From positions 2,728,001 through 2,792,000 of the forward strand of contig NZ_CP042997.1 in assembly GCF_008087625.1 (NCBI RefSeq): a stretch of 64,000 nucleotides of DNA, read 5' to 3'. Both the position numbers and the translations under genes were made by a program. The DNA comes from Aquisphaera giovannonii (GTDB taxonomy: Bacteria; Planctomycetota; Planctomycetia; Isosphaerales; Isosphaeraceae). Under the pieces are notes generated by a model. That model did not search any database and was not told where the DNA came from. It was given only the letters and a program-made list of their open reading frames with translations. Below are positions 35,383 through 43,537 of the stretch, piece by piece (positions within the stretch are counted from its first letter, which is position 1; each line of letters starts with the position of its first letter).

Positions 35383-36450
35383 ATGAGAGAGAGACGTCTT
35401 CATCCCCGCGGTTTCACGCTGATCGAGCTGCTCGTGGTCATCGCCATCATCGCAGTCCTGATCGCGCTACTCCTCCCCGCCGTCCAGTCCGCGCGGGCGG
35501 CCGCCTTCCGCGCCCAGTGCGTCAACAATCTCAAGCAGATCGGGCTCGGCCTGGCCAATTATGAGAGCGCGCACGGCACCTATCCCCCGGGCTCCATCCG
35601 GAACGGTAGCGGCCTGACGCAAGACTGCAATTCCCCCCGGCGGCACACGTTCTTCGCGCTCATCCTGCCGCAGATGGAGCAGAACACGATCTATAACGCC
35701 CTCAACTTCAACCTGAACTCGCTCGACCAGGGGATGCCCTACGGCCTCTCCGGCGGCGACGCGACGGCCGCCAACACCACGGCGTACAACTCGGTCGTGG
35801 CCAGCTACGTCTGCCCGTCCGACATCAAGTCCAGGGCCTACCCGTCGAACCTGCCGGGCCGGTCGCAGGCCTCCTACGCGGGCGTCCACGGCAACAAGGA
35901 CGTGTACCACTGGTGGAACGGCTGCCCCACCACCGGGCCCGCCGTCTGCGAGGGCGACGGCGTCCTGAACGCCGACTACTGCTACAAGCTCACCGCGGTC
36001 ACCGACGGCCTCAGCAACACCCTGTTCGTCGGCGAGACCTCGAAGTTCGTCGGCGATGCCGACGGCGACTGGTTCTACCAGTGGACGCAGGACGCCTGGT
36101 ACGGCTCCTGGATCGATTCGACCGTCAGCCGCATGTTCTCGTTCGCCAGCACGATCGCGCGGCCCAATTCGCCCGTCATGATCCCCGAGGCCCAGGGCGA
36201 CACGACCTACTACGTGGACTGGGACCTGAACCCGAATACCCCGCTCGAGCGGATGGGCCAGTGGGGATTCCGCAGCTTCCACCCCGGCGGCGTGAACTTC
36301 CTCTTCGGCGACGGCAGCGTCCGCTTCATCAAGGACTCCATCGAGGTCTCCGGCGGGATCCACCCCGTCAACAAGACCCGGATGGGCGGGGTCTATCGCA
36401 AGCTGGCCACCCGCGCGGGCGGCGAGGTCATCAGCTCCGATTCGTACTGA
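35383..36450 (+). CDS. DUF1559 pseudopilin-like protein, module 2
   Basis: A 355-residue paralogue of the DUF1559 protein upstream. It has the same prepilin motif ([10 protein letters not shown]), the same QCVNNLKQIG segment and the same C-terminal marks ([34 protein letters not shown]). Both also share a HWWxGCP segment in the middle, and both end in GGEVxSxDSY. The pair clearly arose by duplication. Differences are concentrated between about residues 100 and 250, as expected for surface-exposed parts. The start is an ATG preceding RERRLHPRG. Confidence 0.95.
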   Translation: MRERRLHPRGFTLIELLVVIAIIAVLIALLLPAVQSARAAAFRAQCVNNLKQIGLGLANYESAHGTYPPGSIRNGSGLTQDCNSPRRHTFFALILPQMEQNTIYNALNFNLNSLDQGMPYGLSGGDATAANTTAYNSVVASYVCPSDIKSRAYPSNLPGRSQASYAGVHGNKDVYHWWNGCPTTGPAVCEGDGVLNADYCYKLTAVTDGLSNTLFVGETSKFVGDADGDWFYQWTQDAWYGSWIDSTVSRMFSFASTIARPNSPVMIPEAQGDTTYYVDWDLNPNTPLERMGQWGFRSFHPGGVNFLFGDGSVRFIKDSIEVSGGIHPVNKTRMGGVYRKLATRAGGEVISSDSY

Positions 36451-36496
36451 TGAGCTTGGGCATCTCCCCCGGGCGGTGTATTGCGGAGCGACTCAC

Positions 36497-36727
36497 ATGA
36501 GCAGACCTCGAATTTTGTGCCTGGCATCTTCGTCCGCCTTTCTCGCCTGCCTCCTGACTTCGGGATGCGGCGAGTCCGGAGGGGTGAGCGCCATCTCGGC
36601 CTCGAGCTACGAGAAGGCCACCGGGGACGCGGCCGGAGGCGGCACGCCTCCCCCGGCCGTGGCGAAGGCCAAGCAGAAGAAGGGATTCGGCGCCGCGCCG
36701 GGGCCCATGGCGCCGCCTCCCCAATGA
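36497..36727 (+). CDS. Small lipoprotein, module 2
   Basis: A 76-residue protein with a lipoprotein-like signal (ILCLASSSAFLACLLTSGC) and a predicted lipidated cysteine at 24, followed by GESGG. The mature chain is short, Gly/Ala/Pro-rich and basic (KAKQKKGF) and ends PPPQ. GGAG lies upstream of the ATG. It stands 46 bases after the second DUF1559 gene and immediately before a strong terminator, so it is the last gene of the pseudopilin operon. It is similar in size, cysteine context and composition to the lipoprotein of module 1, though the sequences differ. Confidence 0.8.
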   Translation: MSRPRILCLASSSAFLACLLTSGCGESGGVSAISASSYEKATGDAAGGGTPPPAVAKAKQKKGFGAAPGPMAPPPQ

Positions 36728-36756
36728 GATAGTCGACCCAGGTCGATCGCCTGCCG

Positions 36757-36790
36757 GGCCCGGACGCGACGCGTCCGGGCCTTTTCTTTT
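36757..36790 (+). terminator. Strong intrinsic terminator of the pseudopilin operon
   Basis: A perfect 11-bp stem (36757-36767 with 36771-36781, GGCCCGGACGC and its complement) closes a 3-base loop and is followed by TTTTCTTTT (36782-36790). It lies 29 bases after the stop of the second lipoprotein gene and ends the operon on the plus strand. Confidence 0.92.
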
Positions 36791-36827
36791 CCCGGGCTTC
36801 CGTGCGGGGCCGGACCTCGCGCGGGCG

Positions 36828-37649
36828 TCATTGTGGCGGGCTCTCTCCCCGGGCCATGCGCGTCTGGATCCGCTCGATGATCGACGGCAGGTCGGCGACC
36901 GACTCGATCACGTAGTCGGCGCCGGCACGCCGGAGCGATTCGCCGGCGAGTCGGCAGAGCTCATCCACCTCCGCCGCGGGCCTCCTTCGAATTTCCTCCG
37001 CGGACAGCCCCACTCCGTTGCCGGTGCGGGTGATGCCCACGGTCCAGCACCCGGCGTTGCGGCCCGCCGCGATGCCGATCGTCGTATCGTCGACGGCCAC
37101 CGTTTTCCAGAGGGGGAAGACGTCCAGGGCTTCCGCGGCGCGGAAGAGGAGGTAGGGCGCCGGGCGGCCCCGGCGGGCGTCGTCGGCGCCGAAGACGCAG
37201 TCCGGCTCGTACCCCTGCTCCTTCGCGGCGGCCGAGACGACCTTCATCAGCTCCCGGGTATAGCCGGTCGACGAGCCGATCTTCAGGCCCATGCCGCGGC
37301 AGGCAGAGACGGCCTCGGGGACGCCCGAGATGACCTCGGAATGGTCCCGCAGCACCTCGAGCTGGAGCGGCAGGAACTCCTCGTAGATCGCGTCGACGTC
37401 GCCGTCGATGCACGGGCCGCCATGGACCTCCCGCCAGCGGTCCGCGACCTCGGGCATCCTCGCGATGGTCGCGATGTGCTCGCGCTTGGCCATGCCCATC
37501 GGCTCGCGTGCCTGGGCCGCCGTGATCGGCACCCCCCGGCGGCGGAAGACTTCCTGGAAGACCAGGGCCGGCGCCCGGCTGCCGTGGTCCACGGTCGTGC
37601 CGGCCCAGTCCAGGAAGACGGCGGTCAGACGGTTCGTCGCATCGCTCAT
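36828..37649 (-). CDS. phnX: Phosphonoacetaldehyde hydrolase PhnX
   Basis: A 273-residue HAD-superfamily enzyme that splits phosphonoacetaldehyde into acetaldehyde and phosphate, the last step of hydrolytic 2-aminoethylphosphonate (AEP) breakdown. The nucleophile is D14 in FLDWAGTTVDHG; the Schiff-base lysine is K55 in PMGMAKREHI. Other conserved parts are GLKIGSSTGYTRELM and AGRNAGCWTVGI. The match to known PhnX runs over the full length, better than to the looser PhnX-like group. Its ATG overlaps the stop of the FAD oxidoreductase gene by four bases (ATGA), so translation is coupled. No phnW transaminase gene is in the window. Confidence 0.93.
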   Translation of the reverse strand: MSDATNRLTAVFLDWAGTTVDHGSRAPALVFQEVFRRRGVPITAAQAREPMGMAKREHIATIARMPEVADRWREVHGGPCIDGDVDAIYEEFLPLQLEVLRDHSEVISGVPEAVSACRGMGLKIGSSTGYTRELMKVVSAAAKEQGYEPDCVFGADDARRGRPAPYLLFRAAEALDVFPLWKTVAVDDTTIGIAAGRNAGCWTVGITRTGNGVGLSAEEIRRRPAAEVDELCRLAGESLRRAGADYVIESVADLPSIIERIQTRMARGESPPQ

Positions 37650-38788
37650 CGATCGGTTCCTCTCCTCGTCCAACGGTCCCACGCCCGATCCGCGAGCCCG
37701 AGCGACAGGGTCATCCCGGCTCCTCCGGTTCCCACGAAGAGGTGCACCCCGGGCTCCGGCTCGTGCTCGAAGACGAGCCGCTCGGGATGCTTCGAGAGGA
37801 TGCCGTGCCACCGCTCGCGTACCGTCCAGTCGTCCAGCCGGAAGACCTTGCGACACTCGCGCAGGATCAGGTCTTCGATCTCCGTCCTGTCGAAGGGGGT
37901 GATGTCGCCGCCGTATTCGTGCGAGTCACCCAGCACGACCTCGCCGCCGGGGAACTGGGAGGCCATCACGTGGACCCCGAACCGGTCCAGTTCCGGCGTC
38001 TCCGCCGCGACCCGAGCCTTCAGCGCCGGGAGCGACGGGCAGCCCGCGAACGAGGCATAGTGCCGCAGCGACAGGCCGCTCGCGAGGTGCGGCGGCGTAC
38101 CGACCCTTGGCTGCGCGACCGAGCGGAGCATCTGCAGCTTGCAGAGGATAAGGCCCGATTCCGCGAGCACGTCGGGGTAGAGCGTCCGCAGGTCGCTCCC
38201 CGAGCAAACGAGGATCCTCCCGGCCTCCCACGCCCGGCCGTCGGCGGCGCGGACGGCCCCGCCCTCGATCGCCACGGCGGTCGTGCCGAACGAGATGTCC
38301 ACCCCCCGCGAATGCGCCAAGAAGGCGGCGATCCGGGCGCTGGCGGTCCGCGGATCGACGCGGCAATCCGTCGGGCTATACATTCCGCCGAGGAGGCCTT
38401 CGGGCTGGGCCAGCGAGGTCCTGGACAGCACCTGCTCGCGCGAGAGCATCGAGGCCGGATGGGTCCCCGCGGCCGCGAACTCCCGCAAGACCTCGAGCTC
38501 GTCCTCGTGGTGGGCGAGGCAGATCGCGCCGCATTCCTCCACCTCCAGGACGTCCCGCGCCGCCAGTTCCAGCCACAACTCTCGCGTCCGCAGCGCGATA
38601 CCGAGGGGCTCGCCGCCGGGCTGACCGACCGGCCAGATCATCCCGAAATTGCGGATCGAGGCCCCGCACGCGGCCGGATGGCGTTCCAGGACGGCCACCC
38701 GCAGGCCTCGCCTCGTCGCCGCCAGGGCGTGGGCAAGCCCGACGATGCCCGCACCGACGATCACCACGTCATATCGCGCGGATTTCAT
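37646..38788 (-). CDS. FAD-dependent amine oxidoreductase linked to phosphonate breakdown
   Basis: A 380-residue FAD oxidoreductase of the glycine-oxidase (DAO) fold, similar to the family TIGR03364 that recurs beside phosphonatase genes. It has the dinucleotide motif VVIVGAGIVGLAHALA at the N-terminus, GASIRNFGMIWPVGQPGG, and a second FAD contact GTGGAGMTLSLGLAD near the end. Recurrent enzymes of this type (called PbfC/PbfD) oxidise AEP or N-methyl-AEP directly to phosphonoacetaldehyde. The downstream, overlapping phnX would consume that product. The ATG at 38788 has GGAGG upstream; a TTG three bases earlier is less likely. The substrate is inferred from family and context. Confidence 0.85.
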   Translation of the reverse strand: MKSARYDVVIVGAGIVGLAHALAATRRGLRVAVLERHPAACGASIRNFGMIWPVGQPGGEPLGIALRTRELWLELAARDVLEVEECGAICLAHHEDELEVLREFAAAGTHPASMLSREQVLSRTSLAQPEGLLGGMYSPTDCRVDPRTASARIAAFLAHSRGVDISFGTTAVAIEGGAVRAADGRAWEAGRILVCSGSDLRTLYPDVLAESGLILCKLQMLRSVAQPRVGTPPHLASGLSLRHYASFAGCPSLPALKARVAAETPELDRFGVHVMASQFPGGEVVLGDSHEYGGDITPFDRTEIEDLILRECRKVFRLDDWTVRERWHGILSKHPERLVFEHEPEPGVHLFVGTGGAGMTLSLGLADRAWDRWTRRGTDR

Positions 38789-38983
38789 CAATCGACCGCC
38801 TCCGGTCCGGCGGGGCTGAGCCCGGTACTGCTCAACATCAACAGGCCGGGCGTCGAGGCCCGCTCGACCGCAGTGTCGAGGGGGCTCGGCTCGCCTCGGC
38901 CCGATGATAACCGGCGGATGCGAAGAATTCGTGAAGCGGGCCGATCGCGATTCGAGAATGGACTGGGTGGGCGGGAGGACGCA

Positions 38984-39003
38984 ATCGGATCGGTCGATCC
39001 GAT
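38984..39003 (-). other. Hairpin just after mfd
   Basis: The palindrome ATCGGATCGACCGATCCGAT (minus strand) starts one base after the mfd stop codon. It can form a stem of about 8 bp but has no T-tract behind it, so it may protect the mRNA end or weakly terminate. Confidence 0.3.
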
Positions 39004-39004
39004 T

Positions 39005-42000
39005 TCAGGCACGCGTGCTCAGCAGCGAGCGGACGACGGTCGCGATCTCGGCCGGCTTCAGCGGATCGTCGCCGAGGGGGACGTACGCATGCTTCTCGTC
39101 GACGATCCGGACCCGGCCCGGGTGTCGGCGTGCCAGGGCCTCGATCTTCTTCCGGTCCCGATAAGTGAGGACGACATACTCCGCCTCGATGTGGATCCGT
39201 TCCAGCCGCCAGTTGCCGGCGAGGATCCGCAGCTCGGCCTCCGCCAGCAGGTTCTCGCCGGGCCTCGGGATCGGCCCGAAGCGGTCGCCGAGCTCCTTCC
39301 GGAAGTCGGCCAGGTGGTCCAGGCTGCGGAGGCGGGCAAGCCGGCGATACAGCTCCAGCTTCACGCGGGCGCCCGCGACGTAATCCTTGGGCAGGAAGGC
39401 CCGCCACTTCAGCTCCACGGAGCAGTCGAAGAGGGGCTTCTCGGGCTGCTTCGTCAGCGAGCGGACGGCCGTCTCGAGCATCGAGCAGTAGAGCTCGTAG
39501 CCGACGCTCTCGATGTGCCCGGACTGTTCCGGCCCCAGGATGTTCCCCGCGCCCCGGATCTCCAGGTCGCGGAGCGCGATCTTGAATCCCGCCCCGAGCG
39601 ACGTGAACTCCTCGATCGCCTTGAGCCGCTTGACCGCGTTGGGGGTCACCGGGCGGTCCGACTCGAGGAGCAGGTACGCATAGGCCCGATGCTTGAACCG
39701 GCCCACGCGGCCGCGGAGCTGGTGCAGGTCGGCCAGCCCGTACTTGTCGGCCTCGTTGATGAAGATGGTGTTCACGTTGGGGATGTCGAGGCCGCTCTCG
39801 ATGATCGTGGTGGCCAGGAGGATGTCGTACTTGCGGCGGATGAAGTCGAGCATGGTCCGCTCGAGCGCCTCGCCCCCCATCTGGCCGTGGCCGATGCAGA
39901 TCCGCGCCTCGGGGACGATCTGCTGGATCCGCTCGGCGACCCGGTGGATGTCGTGGATCCGGTTGTGCACGAAGTAGACCTGGCCGTCCCGGTTCAGCTC
40001 GCGGTGGATCGCCTTGCGGATCGTCTCGGCGTCGAAGCGGAGGATCTTCGTCTCGATGGCCTTGCGGTCCGGCGGCGGGGTCTCGAGGTTGGAGATGTCG
40101 CGGATCCCGAGCAGGCTCATGTGCAGCGTCCGGGGGATCGGCGTGGCGGAGAGGGTGAGGACGTCCACGGTGGAGCGGAACGTCTTCAGCCACTCCTTGT
40201 CCTCGACGCCGAACCGCTGCTCCTCGTCGATGACGACCAGGCCCAGGTCCTTGAACGTGACGTCCTTCTGGAGGATCCGGTGCGTCCCGATGAGGATGTC
40301 CACGCCGCCCTGGGCGGTCCGCTTGAGGACCTCGCGGATCTCCGCGCGGGGGCGAAATCGGTTGACGACCTCGACGTTGAAGGGGAACTCGCCCATGCGG
40401 GCCGAGAAGCTCCGGTGGTGCTGCTCCGCGAGGATCGTCGTCGGGACGAGGACCGCCGCCTGCTTGCCGGCGTCCACGGCCTTGAACGCGGCCCGGATGG
40501 CGATCTCGGTCTTGCCGTACCCGACGTCGCCGCAGATGAGCCGGTCCATCGGCTTCGTCTCGGCCATGTCGCGCTTCGTCGCCTCGATGGCGGCGAGCTG
40601 GTCCGGCGTCTCCTCGAACGGGAAGGCGGCCTCGAACTCGGCCATCCAGTGGCTGTCCTCGCGGGGGTAGGCGAAGCCCGGCTGGCTCGCCCGCTGGGCG
40701 TTGATGTCCAGCAGCTCCTGCGCGAGGTCGACTACCGCCTCTTCCACGCGCTTCTTCCGCTTCTCCCACGACGAGGCGCCGATCTTGGAGAGCGGAGGCG
40801 CCGCCTTGCCGCCGCCGACGTACTTCTGCACGAGGTCGATCTTGGCGATCGGCACGTACAGCTTCGTCCCCTCGGCGAACTCCAGGAGCAGGGTCTCCTC
40901 AGCGTGGTCGGAAGACCGATCGACGAAGTGGAGGCCGAGATACCGCGCGATCCCGTGGTTGATGTGGACGACCAGGTCGCCCTCGTTGAGGTCCAGGAAG
41001 CTGTCGATCGCCCGGCTCTCGTAGCGACGCCGCGTGACCGGGCGGCGGATGTCCGCGCGGGCGAAGAGCTCATGGTCGGCGATGACCAGGGTCGAGGCGT
41101 CGATCAGGTGGAAGCCGGCCCGGATCCGCCCGAGGGCCCGCGCGAGCCGCCCCTGGCGGGCCAGCTCGGTGTCGGCGAAGACCTCGCCCAGGCGCTCGAC
41201 CTCGGCGGCGTTGTGGCAGGCGATCAGCACCCGCTCGCCCGCGGCCGCGCCGTCCAGCTCGGCCTTCACCTTCGCGAGGTCCCCGGAGAACCGCTCGACG
41301 CTCTCGATCCTCAGATGGCAGGTCGCCTCGAGCGAGTCGGCCGAGAGCGCGGAGACGGCGATCGTCGGCAGGCGGGTCAGCCGGGCCATCACACTCTCGA
41401 CCGAGTAGAGCCCGCGCGCGTCGTCCAGCCGGCCCAGGTAATTCTTGCCCTCCTCGCGGATGTCCGGCAGCTCCAGGAGTGCGACCCAGGTCCCCTCGGG
41501 GAAGTAGTCGCTCGGAGGGACGAACCCGGATAGCGCCTTGTCGTCGAAGCTGGGCGGGATGGTCAGCGTGACGTGATCCCAGCGGTCGAGCGAGCGCTGG
41601 GATTCGGCGTCGAAGGGACGGATGGACTCCACCTCGTCGCCGAAGAACTCGATGCGGACCGGGTCGTTGGCGTCGCTCGGGTAGACGTCCAGGATCCCGC
41701 CGCGCAGGCTGAATTCGCCGGGCACTTCCACGACCTCGGCCCGCTGCATCCCCCGGTCGAGGAGCCATCCGGCCAGCTCCTCGACGGGGATCGTCTCGCC
41801 GACGGCGACCCGCCGCGACATGCTCCCGAGGATCTCCGGCCCGGGCACGGGCTGGAGGAGGGCCTGGATGGTCGTGATGACGAGCCGCGGGGGCATCGTG
41901 CCGGAGAGACGATTGAGCACGCGGAGCCGCCGGCCGGAGACCTCGTCGGTGGCGTCCTGTTCGCGCGGGAGCTTCTCCCAGGCGGGGAACACCTCCGGAG

Positions 42001-42313
42001 TGACGCCCGCGAAGACGGCCATGTCGTCGCGGAAATCGTCCACGTCCCCATTATGGGCGAGCACGACGACGAGGGTCGTAGGAGCATGCAATCCCAGGGC
42101 GGCCGAGACCAGGCCGGCCGCAGACCCCCAGGCCCCGTCCACCGTGGCCGCCCGGCCGTTCTTGAGCGCGGCCAGGACCTCCGGGAATCCCTCGGCACGC
42201 TGGACCTGACGAGTGAGGTCCTTCAGGTCGCCGATCCCGGCCGGCGCGACCTCGACGGCAGCCGGCGAGATCCGGGACACGGCCGGGGTTTTTCGTGCGG
42301 ACGTCCTTGGCAT
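39005..42313 (-). CDS. mfd: Transcription-repair coupling factor Mfd
   Basis: A 1102-residue Mfd. It removes RNA polymerase stalled at DNA lesions and recruits UvrA for nucleotide excision repair. The N-terminal UvrB-homology region has VVLAHNGDVDDF and FPAWEKLPRE. The RNA-polymerase-interacting (CarD-like) domain is around residues 430-500 (GDLVVHINHGIARYLGL). The helicase has Walker A GDVGYGKTEIA, VPTTILAEQHHRSF, the DEEQ box in VVIDEEQRFGV and SATPIPRTLHMS, with the RecG-like motif after LRGRVGRF. The TRCF C-terminal domain closes the protein. Length and domain order are normal. It follows a receiver-like gene after 30 bases that include an 11-base G/C run. Confidence 0.97.
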   Translation of the reverse strand: MPRTSARKTPAVSRISPAAVEVAPAGIGDLKDLTRQVQRAEGFPEVLAALKNGRAATVDGAWGSAAGLVSAALGLHAPTTLVVVLAHNGDVDDFRDDMAVFAGVTPEVFPAWEKLPREQDATDEVSGRRLRVLNRLSGTMPPRLVITTIQALLQPVPGPEILGSMSRRVAVGETIPVEELAGWLLDRGMQRAEVVEVPGEFSLRGGILDVYPSDANDPVRIEFFGDEVESIRPFDAESQRSLDRWDHVTLTIPPSFDDKALSGFVPPSDYFPEGTWVALLELPDIREEGKNYLGRLDDARGLYSVESVMARLTRLPTIAVSALSADSLEATCHLRIESVERFSGDLAKVKAELDGAAAGERVLIACHNAAEVERLGEVFADTELARQGRLARALGRIRAGFHLIDASTLVIADHELFARADIRRPVTRRRYESRAIDSFLDLNEGDLVVHINHGIARYLGLHFVDRSSDHAEETLLLEFAEGTKLYVPIAKIDLVQKYVGGGKAAPPLSKIGASSWEKRKKRVEEAVVDLAQELLDINAQRASQPGFAYPREDSHWMAEFEAAFPFEETPDQLAAIEATKRDMAETKPMDRLICGDVGYGKTEIAIRAAFKAVDAGKQAAVLVPTTILAEQHHRSFSARMGEFPFNVEVVNRFRPRAEIREVLKRTAQGGVDILIGTHRILQKDVTFKDLGLVVIDEEQRFGVEDKEWLKTFRSTVDVLTLSATPIPRTLHMSLLGIRDISNLETPPPDRKAIETKILRFDAETIRKAIHRELNRDGQVYFVHNRIHDIHRVAERIQQIVPEARICIGHGQMGGEALERTMLDFIRRKYDILLATTIIESGLDIPNVNTIFINEADKYGLADLHQLRGRVGRFKHRAYAYLLLESDRPVTPNAVKRLKAIEEFTSLGAGFKIALRDLEIRGAGNILGPEQSGHIESVGYELYCSMLETAVRSLTKQPEKPLFDCSVELKWRAFLPKDYVAGARVKLELYRRLARLRSLDHLADFRKELGDRFGPIPRPGENLLAEAELRILAGNWRLERIHIEAEYVVLTYRDRKKIEALARRHPGRVRIVDEKHAYVPLGDDPLKPAEIATVVRSLLSTRA

Positions 42314-42322
42314 CGCGATACC

Positions 42323-42333
42323 GGGGGGGGGGG
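42323..42333. repeat. Homopolymer tract G11 (C11 on the mfd strand)
   Basis: Eleven consecutive G on the plus strand lie in the 30-base gap between the receiver-like gene stop (42344) and the mfd start (42313). On the coding strand this is C11, ten bases before the mfd start codon, where a ribosome-binding site would be expected; none is seen. Tracts of this length are prone to slippage and could vary mfd translation. Confidence 0.75.
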
Positions 42334-42343
42334 ATGGAGGGGC

Positions 42344-43258
42344 TCAGGTGGTCGTCTTTTTCGAGGTCATTGTAGGCGCGGAGTCCTGCCTGGGCCACCG
42401 CGATCGGCTCGCCGGGGGCGGGGGAGACCCGTGGCCGCCTTCTGCACGTCGCGCGCCGGGGCCCCCGACGACGGCCGCCGCCGCGAGCACGCGATCGATC
42501 ACGTATCCCAGGTCCTCGAGATCGAGCGGGAGGTCCAGGCACGCCGAGGCGCCCGCCGCCCTCGCCTCCGCCACCAGGCCCCGGTCCGCGAGGCCGAGCA
42601 AGGCGACGACCGGGGCCAGGCGGGCACGTCGCTGCATCACCTCGGGCCAGCCGGGCTCAAGCACGGGGACATCCCAGACCGCCGCCTCGGCCATGTCGTC
42701 GGATTCCGGCAGGAGCGCTTCGAACCGGCCCGAGTCGGCGACGGCCCTGGAAGAAAAATCCAACTCCGCCAGCCCCTCGGCGATGGCGTCGCGGAGCGCC
42801 CGATTGGAGCTGACGACGTCCACCCTTCGGCCCTGCCCGGGCGGCCTGGTTAGCAGGTCCGCCTCGAGGGCCGCGAGCCGGCGAGCCTGCCGGTGGAGGG
42901 TTTCCGAGGCCGTCGCCTCCGGGATGAGCAGGTTGGCGAGACGGGCGCAACGCTCGAGCTCGGCATATCGGACGTTCGGCCCGTAGCAGAGGAGTATGCG
43001 GGGTTGATTCGCTCGCCCGCGCTCGCCGCCGAGCGATTTCCACGTCTCCAGCCGGGCGAGGTCATGCGTCGTCAGCCGGGAACGATGGACGATGAGCAGT
43101 CCGGGCACCTCTTCCGAGCCTCCCGGCGGCGCCGGGAGCTCCCTGCCCGCACCGCGGACCTGAAGCCCGGGCAGGCCAGCGAGGGACTCGCCGATCGCGA
43201 CCACCCAGGGATCTTCCAGGTCGCCGAGGAACCAGACCGCCTTGCCGGACTCGCTCAT
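42344..43258 (-). CDS. Receiver-like protein lacking phosphoacceptor residues
   Basis: A 304-residue soluble protein that looks like two degenerate response-regulator receiver folds in tandem: about residues 8-120 (VWFLGDLEDPWVVAIGESL, LLIVHRSRLTTHDLARL) and about 145-265 (VDVVSSNRALRDAIAEGL, APVVALLGLADRGLVAEAR, GASACLDLPLDLEDLGYVI). The second half has the end-of-receiver pattern but no acidic pocket or phosphoacceptor aspartate was found in either. A Pro/Gly/Arg-rich tail closes it. It is the gene upstream of mfd on the same strand, 30 bases away, so both may be transcribed together. No function is assigned. Confidence 0.68.
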   Translation of the reverse strand: MSESGKAVWFLGDLEDPWVVAIGESLAGLPGLQVRGAGRELPAPPGGSEEVPGLLIVHRSRLTTHDLARLETWKSLGGERGRANQPRILLCYGPNVRYAELERCARLANLLIPEATASETLHRQARRLAALEADLLTRPPGQGRRVDVVSSNRALRDAIAEGLAELDFSSRAVADSGRFEALLPESDDMAEAAVWDVPVLEPGWPEVMQRRARLAPVVALLGLADRGLVAEARAAGASACLDLPLDLEDLGYVIDRVLAAAAVVGGPGARRAEGGHGSPPPPASRSRWPRQDSAPTMTSKKTTT

Positions 43259-43537
43259 GGCCCCCTCCACGGCGCAACACTCCGCCGGCCAGTCCTTAAC
43301 ACAATGTGACCAACACCACAACGGCGGATGGCATTTCACTCCTCGTCGCCTCGTCAAAGCATTGCCCCTGCGGACGGAAGGCGTGGATGTGGGCAACGCC
43401 CCGGTCCAGTTCCTTCATTTCAAGTGTGTGTTTGCATGTGACTTGTGGCGTGAATTCCATCGACTCGGGTTTTTTTCGTATCCAACGGGCCCACAGGCTC
43501 CATAGAAGGGACGTGACGTCGCCAACAGGAGCCGCAC

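Noticed and set aside
37742-41533. Very long open frame (1263 codons) opposite the FAD oxidoreductase and mfd genes
   Set aside because: Antisense frames stay open in GC-rich DNA. The translation has no domain character, while mfd and the oxidoreductase are beyond doubt.
43470-43476. T7 run before the ECF sigma gene, possible terminator
   Set aside because: No stem precedes it on the plus strand, and on the other strand it would be an A run.
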